DNA from: Topomyia yanbarensis
Lineage: Eukaryota; Arthropoda; Insecta; Diptera; Culicidae
Length of the DNA stretch: 64,000 nt
NCBI RefSeq assembly: GCF_030247195.1
Contig: NC_080671.1
Span: forward strand, 414,790,044-414,854,043
Reading direction: 5' to 3'
The notes below the pieces were generated by a model that worked only from the letters and a program-made list of their open reading frames with translations, searched no databases and was not told the origin of the DNA. Positions 55,111 through 64,000 of this stretch are shown piece after piece. How positions within the stretch are numbered: position 1 is the first letter of the stretch; each line of letters begins with the position of its first letter. The position numbers and the translations under genes are program-made.

Positions 55111-55234
55111 CACTCTGTCGATTTCAACAACCTGCGCTGATACATTGACACGATATCCCATATAAAAATTAATAGCAAGCAATCTCGTTCGCTTACTAAA
55201 CATATTTAACAATGGGAAAATATACTTTTGCATA

Positions 55235-57025
55235 TAAAATATTTAAAATAATCCATAAAGAATTGTAAAACGATCCATAAAAAAGATGTCCATGTTCCAA
55301 AAAACAAAACTGAAAATCCACAAAACAGTGTGAAGGATCCACAAAAAAGGGTGATTTGATCCATAGATTTTGTAAAATTGAACCATAAAATGGTCGCAAA
55401 AGAGCACTAAAATAGTAATAAAAGAGCAATTAAAATCAACTAATGCCCTATAAAAATATTGGAAATGTTCCATAAAATGATACATTTTGCGCCATAAATT
55501 AACTGACATTGATTCATAGAATATTAACAATGTACATTAAAACACGTCGATATGTTCCATAGTATCGACAAAAATGTTCCACGGTATTACAAAATGGAGC
55601 AATAAAATGTCAGAAAAAGTTCCATAAATTTGATGAAAATGTTTGCTAAATAATTTTTCTTGGTCCATAGAAGATGTACAAATGAACATTAGAAATGATT
55701 CATATATCGACGTTAAATTATGGTTCATGGATATTTACAAAACGATCCATAAGAAAAGAAAATGTAAAACGATCCCTTAATATGTGCTTATGAACTAGAA
55801 AAAATAAATTTAATGAATTCATGCGAAATTTTATGGTAAACTGAAAAAATAAGTTGTGCTTAACAATTCTCATAACAGTGCCAGTGTTTTAACAAGTGAG
55901 CTTATACTGGGAGCTGTTGTGATGCGGCTTGGCCGCATATCCGAGGCCAAGGATCCGAAGCGGCGCAAAGCCGCTGAGGATCCGTTGGACGAGGCATTGA
56001 TTAACCCGTAGCTGGAATTGCAAGCAAACCTGTGGTCCTCTCGTTTGCTCGGTTTACTTAAACATAGGGGCTATAGCTAGTTAAAAGCCGACTGAGCGAC
56101 AGCGAAGTCGAACAGTGCACTAGAAAGCGATGTGGCGTAGCCACATTAGTCAGTGTTCGTGTATAAAGTGTTCGTTTTCGCTTCAGATAGTTATTCAGAT
56201 AGTATTTGCGACTCATGCCAGCCTGTATCAGTGGTCTAATAACTCTCAGCGCTCTAATATCATAAATACCCTGACGTTTAAAGAGTTGCCATAATGATTT
56301 CAGGTTAGCTAAGGTCAGTTAGCTGACTAGTGGGATACGGAAGCTGAAGTTTAACTATAATGTATGCATTGTTTGTTGTACTTTGACATTACAACCAAAT
56401 GTAATAAACTTTATTATAAGTTCGAATAGCAACAATTTCGCATGAATTCATTAAATTTAATTTTTCTGGCGCATAAGCACATATTAATGGATCGTTTCAC
56501 ATTTTCTTTTCCTATGGATCGTTTTGTAAATATCCATGAACCATAATTTAACGTTCGATATATGAATCAATTCTAATGTTCATTTTTACATCTTCTATCG
56601 ACCAAGAAAAATTATTTAGCAAACATTTTTATCAAATTTATGGAACTTTTTCTGACACTTTATTGCTCCATTTTGTAATACCGTGGAACATTTTGGTCCA
56701 TATTATGGAACATATCGACGTGTTTTAACGTACATTGTTAATATTCTATGGATCAATGTCAGTAAATTTATGGTGCAAAATGTATCATTTTATGGAACAT
56801 TTCCAATATTTTTATGGGGCATTAGTTGATTTTAATTGCTCTTTTATTACTATTTTAGTGCTCTTTTACGACCATTTTATGGTTCAATTTTACATAATCT
56901 ATGGATTAAATCACCCCTTTTTATGGATCATTCACACTGTTTTATGGATTTTCAGTTTTGTTTTATGGAACATGGACAACTTTTTTATGGATCGTTTTTC
57001 AATTTTTTATGGATCATTTTTGTTG
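55235..57025. mobile_element. Large foldback rich in ATCCATAAAA, interrupted in the centre
   Basis: Arms of about 590 bp (55235-55835 and 56435-57025) are inverted copies from end to end, e.g. AACGATCCATAAAAAAG on the left and CTTTTTTATGGATCGTT or close to it on the right. Each arm is itself made of diverged short units around GATCCATAAAAT. The centre (55836-56434) is non-palindromic and contains a candidate solo LTR. The long frames over the arms are by-products of the repeat. Confidence 0.85.
55915..56434 (+). mobile_element. Candidate solo LTR (Ty1/copia-like), 520 bp
   Basis: Starts TGTTG and ends CAACA, the usual ends of copia-type LTRs. It has a TATA-like TATAAAG at 56162 and AATAAA at 56403 near the 3' end, in the order expected for U3-R-U5. 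It carries three short-loop hairpins. Flanks (GGAGC and ATTTC) do not match, so a clean five-base duplication is missing; the 5' edge may be misplaced, or the ends rearranged. No gag or pol is present. Confidence 0.55.
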
Positions 57026-59174
57026 TTTTAGCGGCGCAAACTTAGGGCTGCCATTTAACAATCACCCTCAGTTTGAATCGGATGCGACCGAAGCTTCCGT
57101 TGTAAAATCTCGCTATATCTTCATTCGATCGAATGGTCTGTTTTTGACATAGAAAAGAACCGGTCGAATTTGGGAATATTTCTTATATCAGATAACATGG
57201 CTTTATGAATCTTAACTTTGTTATTAGGCGTATCACTTGGAGAAGAGGTAGATTTCATCTCCATTGATTCTAAACTTATTGTTTTTTGTAGGAAATTTTA
57301 AGACCCGTTAATAACAGACCACCCAATCATCTATTGTTCGGCGGCTTTCACTCAAGCGTAGTCTGTTGGTAGAAAGCACTCTAAGAACAATACATGAAAC
57401 ATGGATAACACGGCGGTTCACCAGAGCGAAACGAGAATTGGACCATCTCAGTAGAGAGCTAACACGGTTCTGACTCCTTTTAACTTTTTACTTTAAAGAC
57501 TGCATGTTGAACAACCTTACCCATGAAACTCCGACAGTCGTAAACACAGGGATACACAATTTATTTCCTTCGCTTCGTTGTTGTGGAGGAAAAGTCTTCT
57601 TTCATGTCATCATTGATCTCATCGGATTTTTCCAATACATATGCGGTATATAATGAGTGAGCAGAACGTTTACTTCTGCATCTGCATAATATTGATCAGA
57701 AACCGGAATTTGTAATGTCATCAAACATGTTAGCTATAAAAACATAAAGATCTAATCAAAAATCGATTCCTTAAACAAACTTTGCAATTCGAGTCAACAT
57801 GATACGCTATCACTTTATTCCTTATAACAAGTAATCACCAGAGAGGTTGAAAGAAATCTGTATCTTAAAAGTCGGTCAATTATTGAAGTATATTCTACGT
57901 TTTATTGGAAGTCCGACAATATTTAAAGAAACTCTTCAAAATCTAATTCGTGTTACATGTTAAAAACCAATATTTTCAAGATTCGGCAACCCTTCCTTAT
58001 AGAAACGACATTCATTTGTACATTTCTCTCGTTGCGTTTTTTATTTTTGAATGACACACCAAAGTGACCACAACCCGTAATCAGCACCAATGGTGCATCT
58101 CTATTTCTCACGTCCTCCCTGGCTGCCAATTCCTCAGACATATGTGTCAATGCTGATGTGGTTAAACCTAACGTCTACATCCGTCGCAGCAGCGTGCAGC
58201 TGCAACGGCATCAGCATCAGCACTTCTGTCGGCTTAGTCTTGCCCCTCATTGTCTGGTCCGGACGACAAAACGTAGGGAATCGAGCATCGTCCCGTAACT
58301 TCTGCAGCAGACCCCTGCAAGAAATGCTGAAAACGTGCTGGATTGAACGAAAGCAAAATTTGCGTCCGAAGTGAGGAAAGCTTTTTCTGTTCGAATACCG
58401 GCTGACAGCTATTATGAATGACAAATTATTATGGTCATCTTCGGGAACAGCTCCCCCTCCCCGGTTCTGTCCTTCATCGAGAGATTCAACTAATGCTGGC
58501 TAGCCACAACCCACTGGAAAATCGATTCAAATGGTTATGGTTTAATAGTCCGTTTTCAATCGAAACCGGATGATCTATGTCCAACATGTGGCGGCCGGTG
58601 GTTAGGAAAGGCAGAGGAAGATGGGAAAATAGAATATTAATAGCCGTAAATCATGTTCGTTGGTTTGAACCAGCTGTTTCCGAGCTACCGGGGGCAATAT
58701 CACTGTATGCTGGAGTGAAGTTTTAACCTTTTAATTGAATTTTTTTCGTCATTTTGACCCTAATACCTACTCAGGGATCCACCCTCACAGCGAATACTAC
58801 ATGCCATTCTAAATTAAATATTTTCTCCGTTTTTTTCCTCTCTTACACCTACGCTGATTGCTGACACTCATCGCACATTCAAAAAACCGGTGGGATAAAA
58901 TCTTTCAACCGACGGCTTCACGTTTCAACACTCGACCCCACTTGGACGTAATTAAATGGTCCATCCTGGGGATGACTATTCTGGAAATGACACCTTCTTC
59001 TAACCGGTGGCACCGGTGGCGTCAATCCGATGATGATGACGATGATGGTGATGATGACGACGACGACGACTACGATGGCGACGCCGGCTGCGAATTGGCA
59101 ACCCCCCAACATCCACGGGACCAACGAAAAAACGAACGAATGGGGGAAAACATACATACGTCAACGGTACCCAG
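57026..59174 (+). other. End of intron 3, no gene recognised
   Basis: Mixed DNA with short frames only, and a (GAT/GAC)n microsatellite at about 59024-59075. It ends in the acceptor CAG (59172-59174), which has only a weak pyrimidine tract. Confidence 0.5.
59024..59090 (+). repeat. (GAT/GAC)n trinucleotide microsatellite
   Basis: Runs of GATGATGAC and GACGACGAC within 150 bp of the acceptor of the next exon. Intronic. Confidence 0.8.
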
Positions 59175-59233
59175 GAACCGCTACGGATGGAGTGATTTCT
59201 CTGAAAGCTTTTTATTCACCACGTCAAACACAG
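59175..59233 (+). CDS. IgSF adhesion protein, exon closing the FN3 domain
   Basis: The first base completes the split Arg codon left by the exon ending at 49384, giving QSR then NRYGWSDFSESFLFTTSNT. The NRYGWSD wording is the F-G end of a fibronectin type III domain in neural adhesion proteins. It ends one base into a codon before the donor GTGAGT (59234). The exact phase match across 9.8 kb, plus the continuity of the domain, supports the exon. The membrane anchor (transmembrane or GPI) must lie in exons beyond this point, none of which I could identify. Confidence 0.85.
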
Positions 59234-61700
59234 GTGAGTACCTGTCCAGGTCGGGATGTATTCCGCTTTTTTTATACTGTATTTGAATAAAAAACCTAAT
59301 TGCTGTACAGATAAGGTCGCTTGAGGCAGACACTCGTCCTTGCGCTCGTCTGGGTATTAATTCATTATTTAGTTTGAAGGAGTGATAGTTTTACCGGCGA
59401 TGGGACTTGTTTTATTCGTGACATTATTTTAATTGGAGCAATTTAATTGGAGCAACTTTGATGGACTCGGCATCATCTAGCTTTAAGTTTTTTTTTGTCT
59501 CTAGGGAATAAAGTACTTTTTAACGGTAACATAAGTATGGTAGGTTTGAGAATATTTCGTTACTTTTTTAATTTTAATATATTTAATTATTTCATTTAAC
59601 CTTGGCTAATATAAATGATAGATATGCACAAATAGTAACATGTTGATAGGATTTATTTCAAAATTCGGCTGTTTTCCCGACAATCTCAAACTGTACCTCA
59701 ATTGTTTTTCGCCTCAGAGTCAATATCACTAAAGCTGAATCGTTCGTAGCCAGTCACAATTTACTTTAAGCACCCACCAGCCAAAAACCAGTAGAATCGC
59801 ATTCGGGCGTGGAAGTTCAGCATTAGAGCGTTAAAGCAAATGCCTTATAAATAATAATATATTCAAACCTTAACCAAGCAGGTTTCTTAGGGTACAATAT
59901 TCGCATTAACCCTGCAATTTTCCCATATGAGAATAACCGACAACGTATGTAGCATCACGACATTACTTTTAAAGAATAATTTCACTTATTGAGCCGCTAA
60001 ATCCGCAAAAAGAAGCAAAATGAACATTGACCATTTACTCATTATTGTGGATGTACAAATTCTGTCATACTGATATACAATTAATCTGATCCTGTGGATC
60101 GATATAAAACTGTGTTTATAGCATGGTGCACGATGATACGTAAAGCGTTTTCCCAGTTTGCCCCGAGGACCGTGTATTTTAAGTTTCCGTGGGTAATGTA
60201 CAAATGCTCTAGAAAACTCGTAGGTAAACTATATGAAATAACTTGTCTTAAATGATCAGAAGAAAATCAAAATATCAGTATCCAATAATCTAACACTATC
60301 TCCTTTACCCAACGCAACAGCGTCTACCGCACTCACGCTATCGCTTGCCGGAGGAAAGTGAACCAAAGAGCACACGCCTGTGCATGCTTGAATGTATACA
60401 CTGCAGTGCAATCTTGAACGCGCACCGAACCACCACACACTTTAAATCCGTTTATTCAATTCCGAAAGAAAGAGCGTTCTGTATTTTCTGTGATGTGTGA
60501 TCATGGTTCTGTCTATACATGAAGCTGGCCCGTCAGTGCATCATTGGAAAGAAATAGAACCAGGCGGCACTCATGGGATTCCATTTTTATACCTGTGTCG
60601 CCATTCATTGGATGGCAAATTGGCAGTCCTAGCAACGCTCGCTGCTTAGTCAAAGTGTTTCCATTATTTTTAGTCATTGTACATTTTAAGGAATTAGTTA
60701 CAAAATTATTGTGCACATTACAAACTCCACACGGTCCAACTGTGTTCGAGTCGATGCCAGTGCCACCACCGCCATGCGAACCGTAACCCCCCACGATGAC
60801 ACTTCCGGACGATATAGTTACGATGTTGATCATTTTAAGTGCGATCGATGAATGATTTGAACGAGCACGTAGCACTTCTTTCTATAAATTACCCGTATGT
60901 GATTGGGTAACTTTGGGTGCGAGTGTGCGAGTATATACACGGAAAACTCCGCAATCACAAAAAAATAATATTGCAATTTTTGCTATTTGTCTTACCTGTT
61001 TCAACTAAAAATTGCTGAATAAGCTAACTATTCTGTTGATTTCCTATCATCAATTGACTGAAAAAATTAGTTGTTTTTGGATGCTGTCAGTTTCTTGAAA
61101 ATAAAGACAGCAAAAGGGAAACAAAAAAAATTGCAAAATTTTTTTTCAGCAATTTCTTTAGTTGAAAAGGATACTTTGCTCGCTATGTTCATTTTCTAAT
61201 TTTTTTTTGACAAATATTAAAGTTTAGTTTAATAATCTTGTTATAATACTTAGAAGTGCCTAACTCATTTAGTGACATATGTGAATTTATTTTTTTACAC
61301 TTCAACGACATTCAATTAGCTAGAGATTGCTGGGTAGGGAAAGTTTTGAAGATTTATAGTCATAGTACCCAAGTGAGAGCAAGAATGTGAGGTATACGGA
61401 TCGGAAAACGAGAAGAGGCAGGGTCAGAAAACAGGCTAAATATCCTACAGGCTTAACTTTTGTCTTCTGTTGGTGAGGGTCGAATCTAGACAGCATAACT
61501 ACGGATCACTCAAGTCCTGGTGGACTCCTGGAGTCCTAGTGATACAACGCGTTTGAATATATCAAGCCCTTGATATGACGGCAATAAACTAGATATACTA
61601 GCATAATTTGGCTTTTTGTTTCATGGGTAACAAGTCCTCCTAATACGTCAGTCTCTTTTCAACCATCAAAGGCATCGGTCACGATACTCAGTGTGATCCT
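59234..61700 (+). other. Intron or downstream region, no gene recognised
   Basis: Begins with a good donor. Mostly AT-rich. At 60999-61020 and 61146-61170 short arms (TTTCAACTAAAAATTGCTGAA and its approximate reverse) suggest a small foldback. Short GC-richer frames near 60250-60880 have no domain. Confidence 0.4.
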
Positions 61701-62625
61701 GTTTCTGGTGAAAATGCAGCTTCGGTTTTCGGATGTCACCTTCATATAGCTTGAGCACGTCAGACATGCGGTGCTGATAACCTTCAACAAATTCGGGTAT
61801 GTGCAAAAAAATTCATTTCGCAGAACAACTTAAAACACGTGCTTGTTTGTGATGATGATTTATCTCCACTTACTTGCAAAGTCGCAATTAAAAGATTCAT
61901 GTCGAATTTCGGGGCAGTGGAATCTATTACGGAGGACATAAGGAGAAACTACTTCCCAGGTATTTCAAATGGTGTCTTTGTGGTGAGAATGCAGGTAGAT
62001 CAACCCATTCCCTCCTACCTTACGCTGCAGTACAAAACAGAAGGAGGAGATACTATTACACAGCGAACTCTCTGTACATATCAAGGACAAACTAATACGT
62101 GCCAGTTCTGTGAACAAACGGCACATTACGGACAACCCTGCCCAAAAACCGCTGAGGAAATCTCATCTTCAGAAAAATATGCCAACACACATGTTCCAAT
62201 ACCTTTACCCGAACCACAAACAGTTGCTAAATTTGTGGCTGCAGTTCAGGAAATAATGACAACTGCAAAAGCTTCCAACTTAACAACTAATACTACCAGT
62301 AGCTACCACCAAGGATGGAATGTTCACATTCGTGAAAGCAGGAAGAACATCTGATCGAGAGTATCAAGGCAGTAATAACGATAATTATACGGACGTAAAC
62401 AACAACGAGAGAGACATGGATAACCCCGAAGTTGATTAGAGAAACAACATCTTCCCGACGCAAAAAAAGATCTCCGCTCGCAATAGCAAGTTGCGCACAC
62501 CAAATCTGACAGGCTTAAAATAAAATTGATTTTAATTTTTATTTTTACATCTTGTAATTATATAAAAGACCCATGGCTCCTCTAAGCTAACGCATTGAGC
62601 CCTGTCAAATAAACGAATTAAGAAA
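61701..62625 (+). mobile_element. LINE fragment F: ORF1 followed directly by a 3' tail
   Basis: A plus-strand gag-like ORF1 is followed after about 200 bp by the LINE 3' tail with the 27-nt stem-loop (62575-62601) and AAATAAACGAATTAAG, with no ORF2 between. It is either an internally deleted copy or a short non-autonomous form moved by a partner LINE. The 5' end is uncertain. Confidence 0.7.
61815..62354 (+). pseudogene. LINE F ORF1 (gag-like, one CCHC knuckle), N-terminally truncated
   Basis: The frame is open before 61839 (NNLKHVLVCDDDLSPL), so the natural start is missing. A region resembling the RNA-binding part of insect LINE gag proteins (YFPGISNGVFVVRMQ, then PSYLTLQYK) precedes a single knuckle CQFCEQTAHYGQPC (CX2CX4HX4C). 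The last 60 residues are polar and end ESRKNI-stop at 62354. It differs from the A/B ORF1 (three knuckles), so it is another family. It would bind element RNA if made. Confidence 0.7.
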
Positions 62626-62918
62626 AAAGTCCTAATAATTAACAAAATCATTAGCTGTTACAAATGGTTAGTAATTATTTCAATATTACAATTGATTTAA
62701 ACAACCATCCTGGTTTTCAGTTTCAACTCGCACCAATTTTGAAATCGACAATTATATTCGTTGTTAGAGCTATTTGATGAGCTGATTCAGATGGTGTGGG
62801 TCTTTGCCAACTGACAGCATCACATTTTCAACTAGACGATTTAGTTGTTTTAGTAACTGTTTTGTTCATAGAAAAACAAAAATAAAAGTTTAGAAAAATC
62901 AACAATCGTTTAGCTGTA
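62626..62918. other. No gene recognised
   Basis: AT-rich spacer between the LINE fragment and a MITE. Confidence 0.3.
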
Positions 62919-63863
62919 AGGGTTGCCACCTCTGGAGAGGCTTTGACCCGGAGATTTTCACTGACCTTTCACTTTTGAGTGGAACTAGAGGGAAATTGGA
63001 ATCAAAGATATTGCTCGGCAGTTTAGAGCACTTTAATCGATTTTTATTACTACGTTAAAGTAAAGCTGCAAATTTTTCACGTTTGAGGACGATTTGTTCG
63101 GTATAATCTGGTGTAGTATTTCACTTCCCCGACTAAGTGCCAAGAATACAAAAGCACCAGCTACTCTCGCTGTGGAGGATAAGTTAAGCGAGCATTGCTC
63201 TCCTCCATAACTAACAGGAAAAGTGGAGCAAAGGCGGCACGGCTGCGGTATTACATGGGGAGCACTATGTGATGTCGGTTATTCATCACCAGAGGTCGCA
63301 CTAAGGAGGCAAAACTCACCTCCCTAACCAACAGTTAAGGGTCGCTGAAGGAGTAGCAACAACAGCGGAAGAACTCGTTTGATGTTGACCTAGTCAGTTG
63401 GATTAGATCAAATCTGTCATACCTTGATGCAGCTGGTGATAAGCACCACTAACAGTAAACTGATTTGGTAAAATTGCAGCAAAACAACTTTTCACATTAT
63501 TTTGAGCGACTTAGTGGGATGCAACATTTCAATTGTAACATATAGCGAAATACAACTTTCCTTAATTTGTAGTAAATTTGATTTGTTTTCCATTTTCATT
63601 GCTTTGTGAAAGAAATCAGCAATATTTGGTTAACTTGTCTTCGCCACCTTGAAACGAAGGGTTAGTCGGGCAAAATAAATCTGAACCAGAGTAATAGTTA
63701 ACTTAGACTTTTTAAATATTTTGTAAAAAATCAATTGATTCCAAAAAATTGAAATTATGCTACTTCCCACGAAACCCGGAGAAATTGATGCAAAACCCGG
63801 AGGTCCGGAGATCGCTCCAGAAAACCGGAGTCTCCGGGTCAAACCCAGAGGGGTGGCAACCCT
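62919..63863. mobile_element. hAT-like MITE, 945 bp, with 8-bp target-site duplication
   Basis: Ends AGGGTTGCCACC and GGTGGCAACCCT are inverted copies, followed inside by TTTGACCCGGAGA (left, near 62942) and TCTCCGGGTCAAA (right, near 63830). Flanks TAGCTGTA (62911-62918) and AAGCTGTA (63864-63871) match at seven of eight bases. An eight-base duplication fits hAT-type transposases. No transposase ORF is present. Confidence 0.8.
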
Positions 63864-64000
63864 AAGCTGTACCAAATATTAACCAATCAATTTCAGAAAT
63901 TCTACTAATAGGTGAGCCCGGGGCTAGTTGGCGGTTGGAGTAAGTTGGCGGAATCCCTTTTTCTCGGTTTCTATTTGACATATAGCGCGGCCTTTTCTTG
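63864..64000 (+). other. Window end, repeat-like
   Basis: After the duplication, GGGGCTAGTTGGCGG and GAGTAAGTTGGCGG form a near-direct repeat (63918-63950). The window stops before its extent can be seen. Confidence 0.3.

Noticed and set aside
56735..57045. Plus-strand frames rich in Phe/Met/Trp (FMEHFQYFYGAL and similar), and their minus-strand mirrors at 55196-55530
   Set aside because: They arise from the ATCCATAAAA-type repeat units of the foldback arms, and the same words appear in both arms.
58858..59290. Asp-rich frames around the last exon
   Set aside because: Trinucleotide (GAT/GAC)n repeat translation; only the 59-base exon has domain and splice support.

Overview
The window looks like nuclear DNA of a culicine mosquito, most plausibly Aedes. 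It is AT-rich and packed with transposable elements, and the only convincing host gene is spread over short exons with canonical GT/AG borders and introns of up to about 10 kb. The repeats are typical of mosquitoes: I-clade LINEs with a C-terminal RNase H, Jockey/CR1-like LINEs, tRNA-derived SINEs, and many foldback or MITE-type elements. The organism call is inference from this style, not from a marker gene.

Layout. Roughly 1-21.5 kb holds three LINE copies, all on the minus strand: a broken I-clade copy (A, about 0.5-6.2 kb), a broken Jockey-like copy (D, about 6.6-9.8 kb), and a better preserved I-clade copy with its 5' UTR (B, about 15.8-21.45 kb). Between D and B lies copy 1 of a 2-kb repeat (12.98-15.01 kb), whose second copy is at 39.87-41.95 kb. 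From 21.5 to 36.3 kb there are nested foldback elements, SINEs with clear target-site duplications, two TTAA-flanked MITEs and a fossil LINE piece on the plus strand. From 36.5 to 46.7 kb there are another fossil LINE, an RTE-like scrap, a modular repeat that ends twice in the same GAGAAAGGCAAAA tail, and a foldback.

The host gene is on the plus strand, with exons at 47159-47256, 47834-48211, 49170-49384 and 59175-59233. Their phases join perfectly. Together they encode one I-set immunoglobulin domain followed by a fibronectin type III domain, as in insect neural cell-adhesion proteins of the Klingon/Wrapper/Lachesin group. The 5' and 3' ends of the gene lie outside what I can identify. Everything upstream of 47.1 kb could be its intron or intergenic DNA. 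The 9.8-kb third intron carries an open Jockey-like reverse transcriptase ORF (51400-53460, minus), a MITE with an internal 33-bp satellite, a SINE, a gag remnant, and a 1.8-kb foldback interrupted by a candidate solo LTR. Downstream are a LINE ORF1 fragment with its own 3' tail (61.8-62.6 kb) and a hAT-like MITE (62919-63863).

Most repeat-encoded proteins here are dead. LINE A lost part of reverse-transcriptase motif B, LINE D lost its YADD motif, and LINE B lost two zinc knuckles. Only the RT ORF at 51.4-53.5 kb is uninterrupted, and it lacks its endonuclease. No operon, CRISPR array, defence system or other new multi-gene system was seen. The most unusual signals are structural: a shared stem-loop at LINE ends, palindromic modules in the LTR, and several large nested foldbacks.
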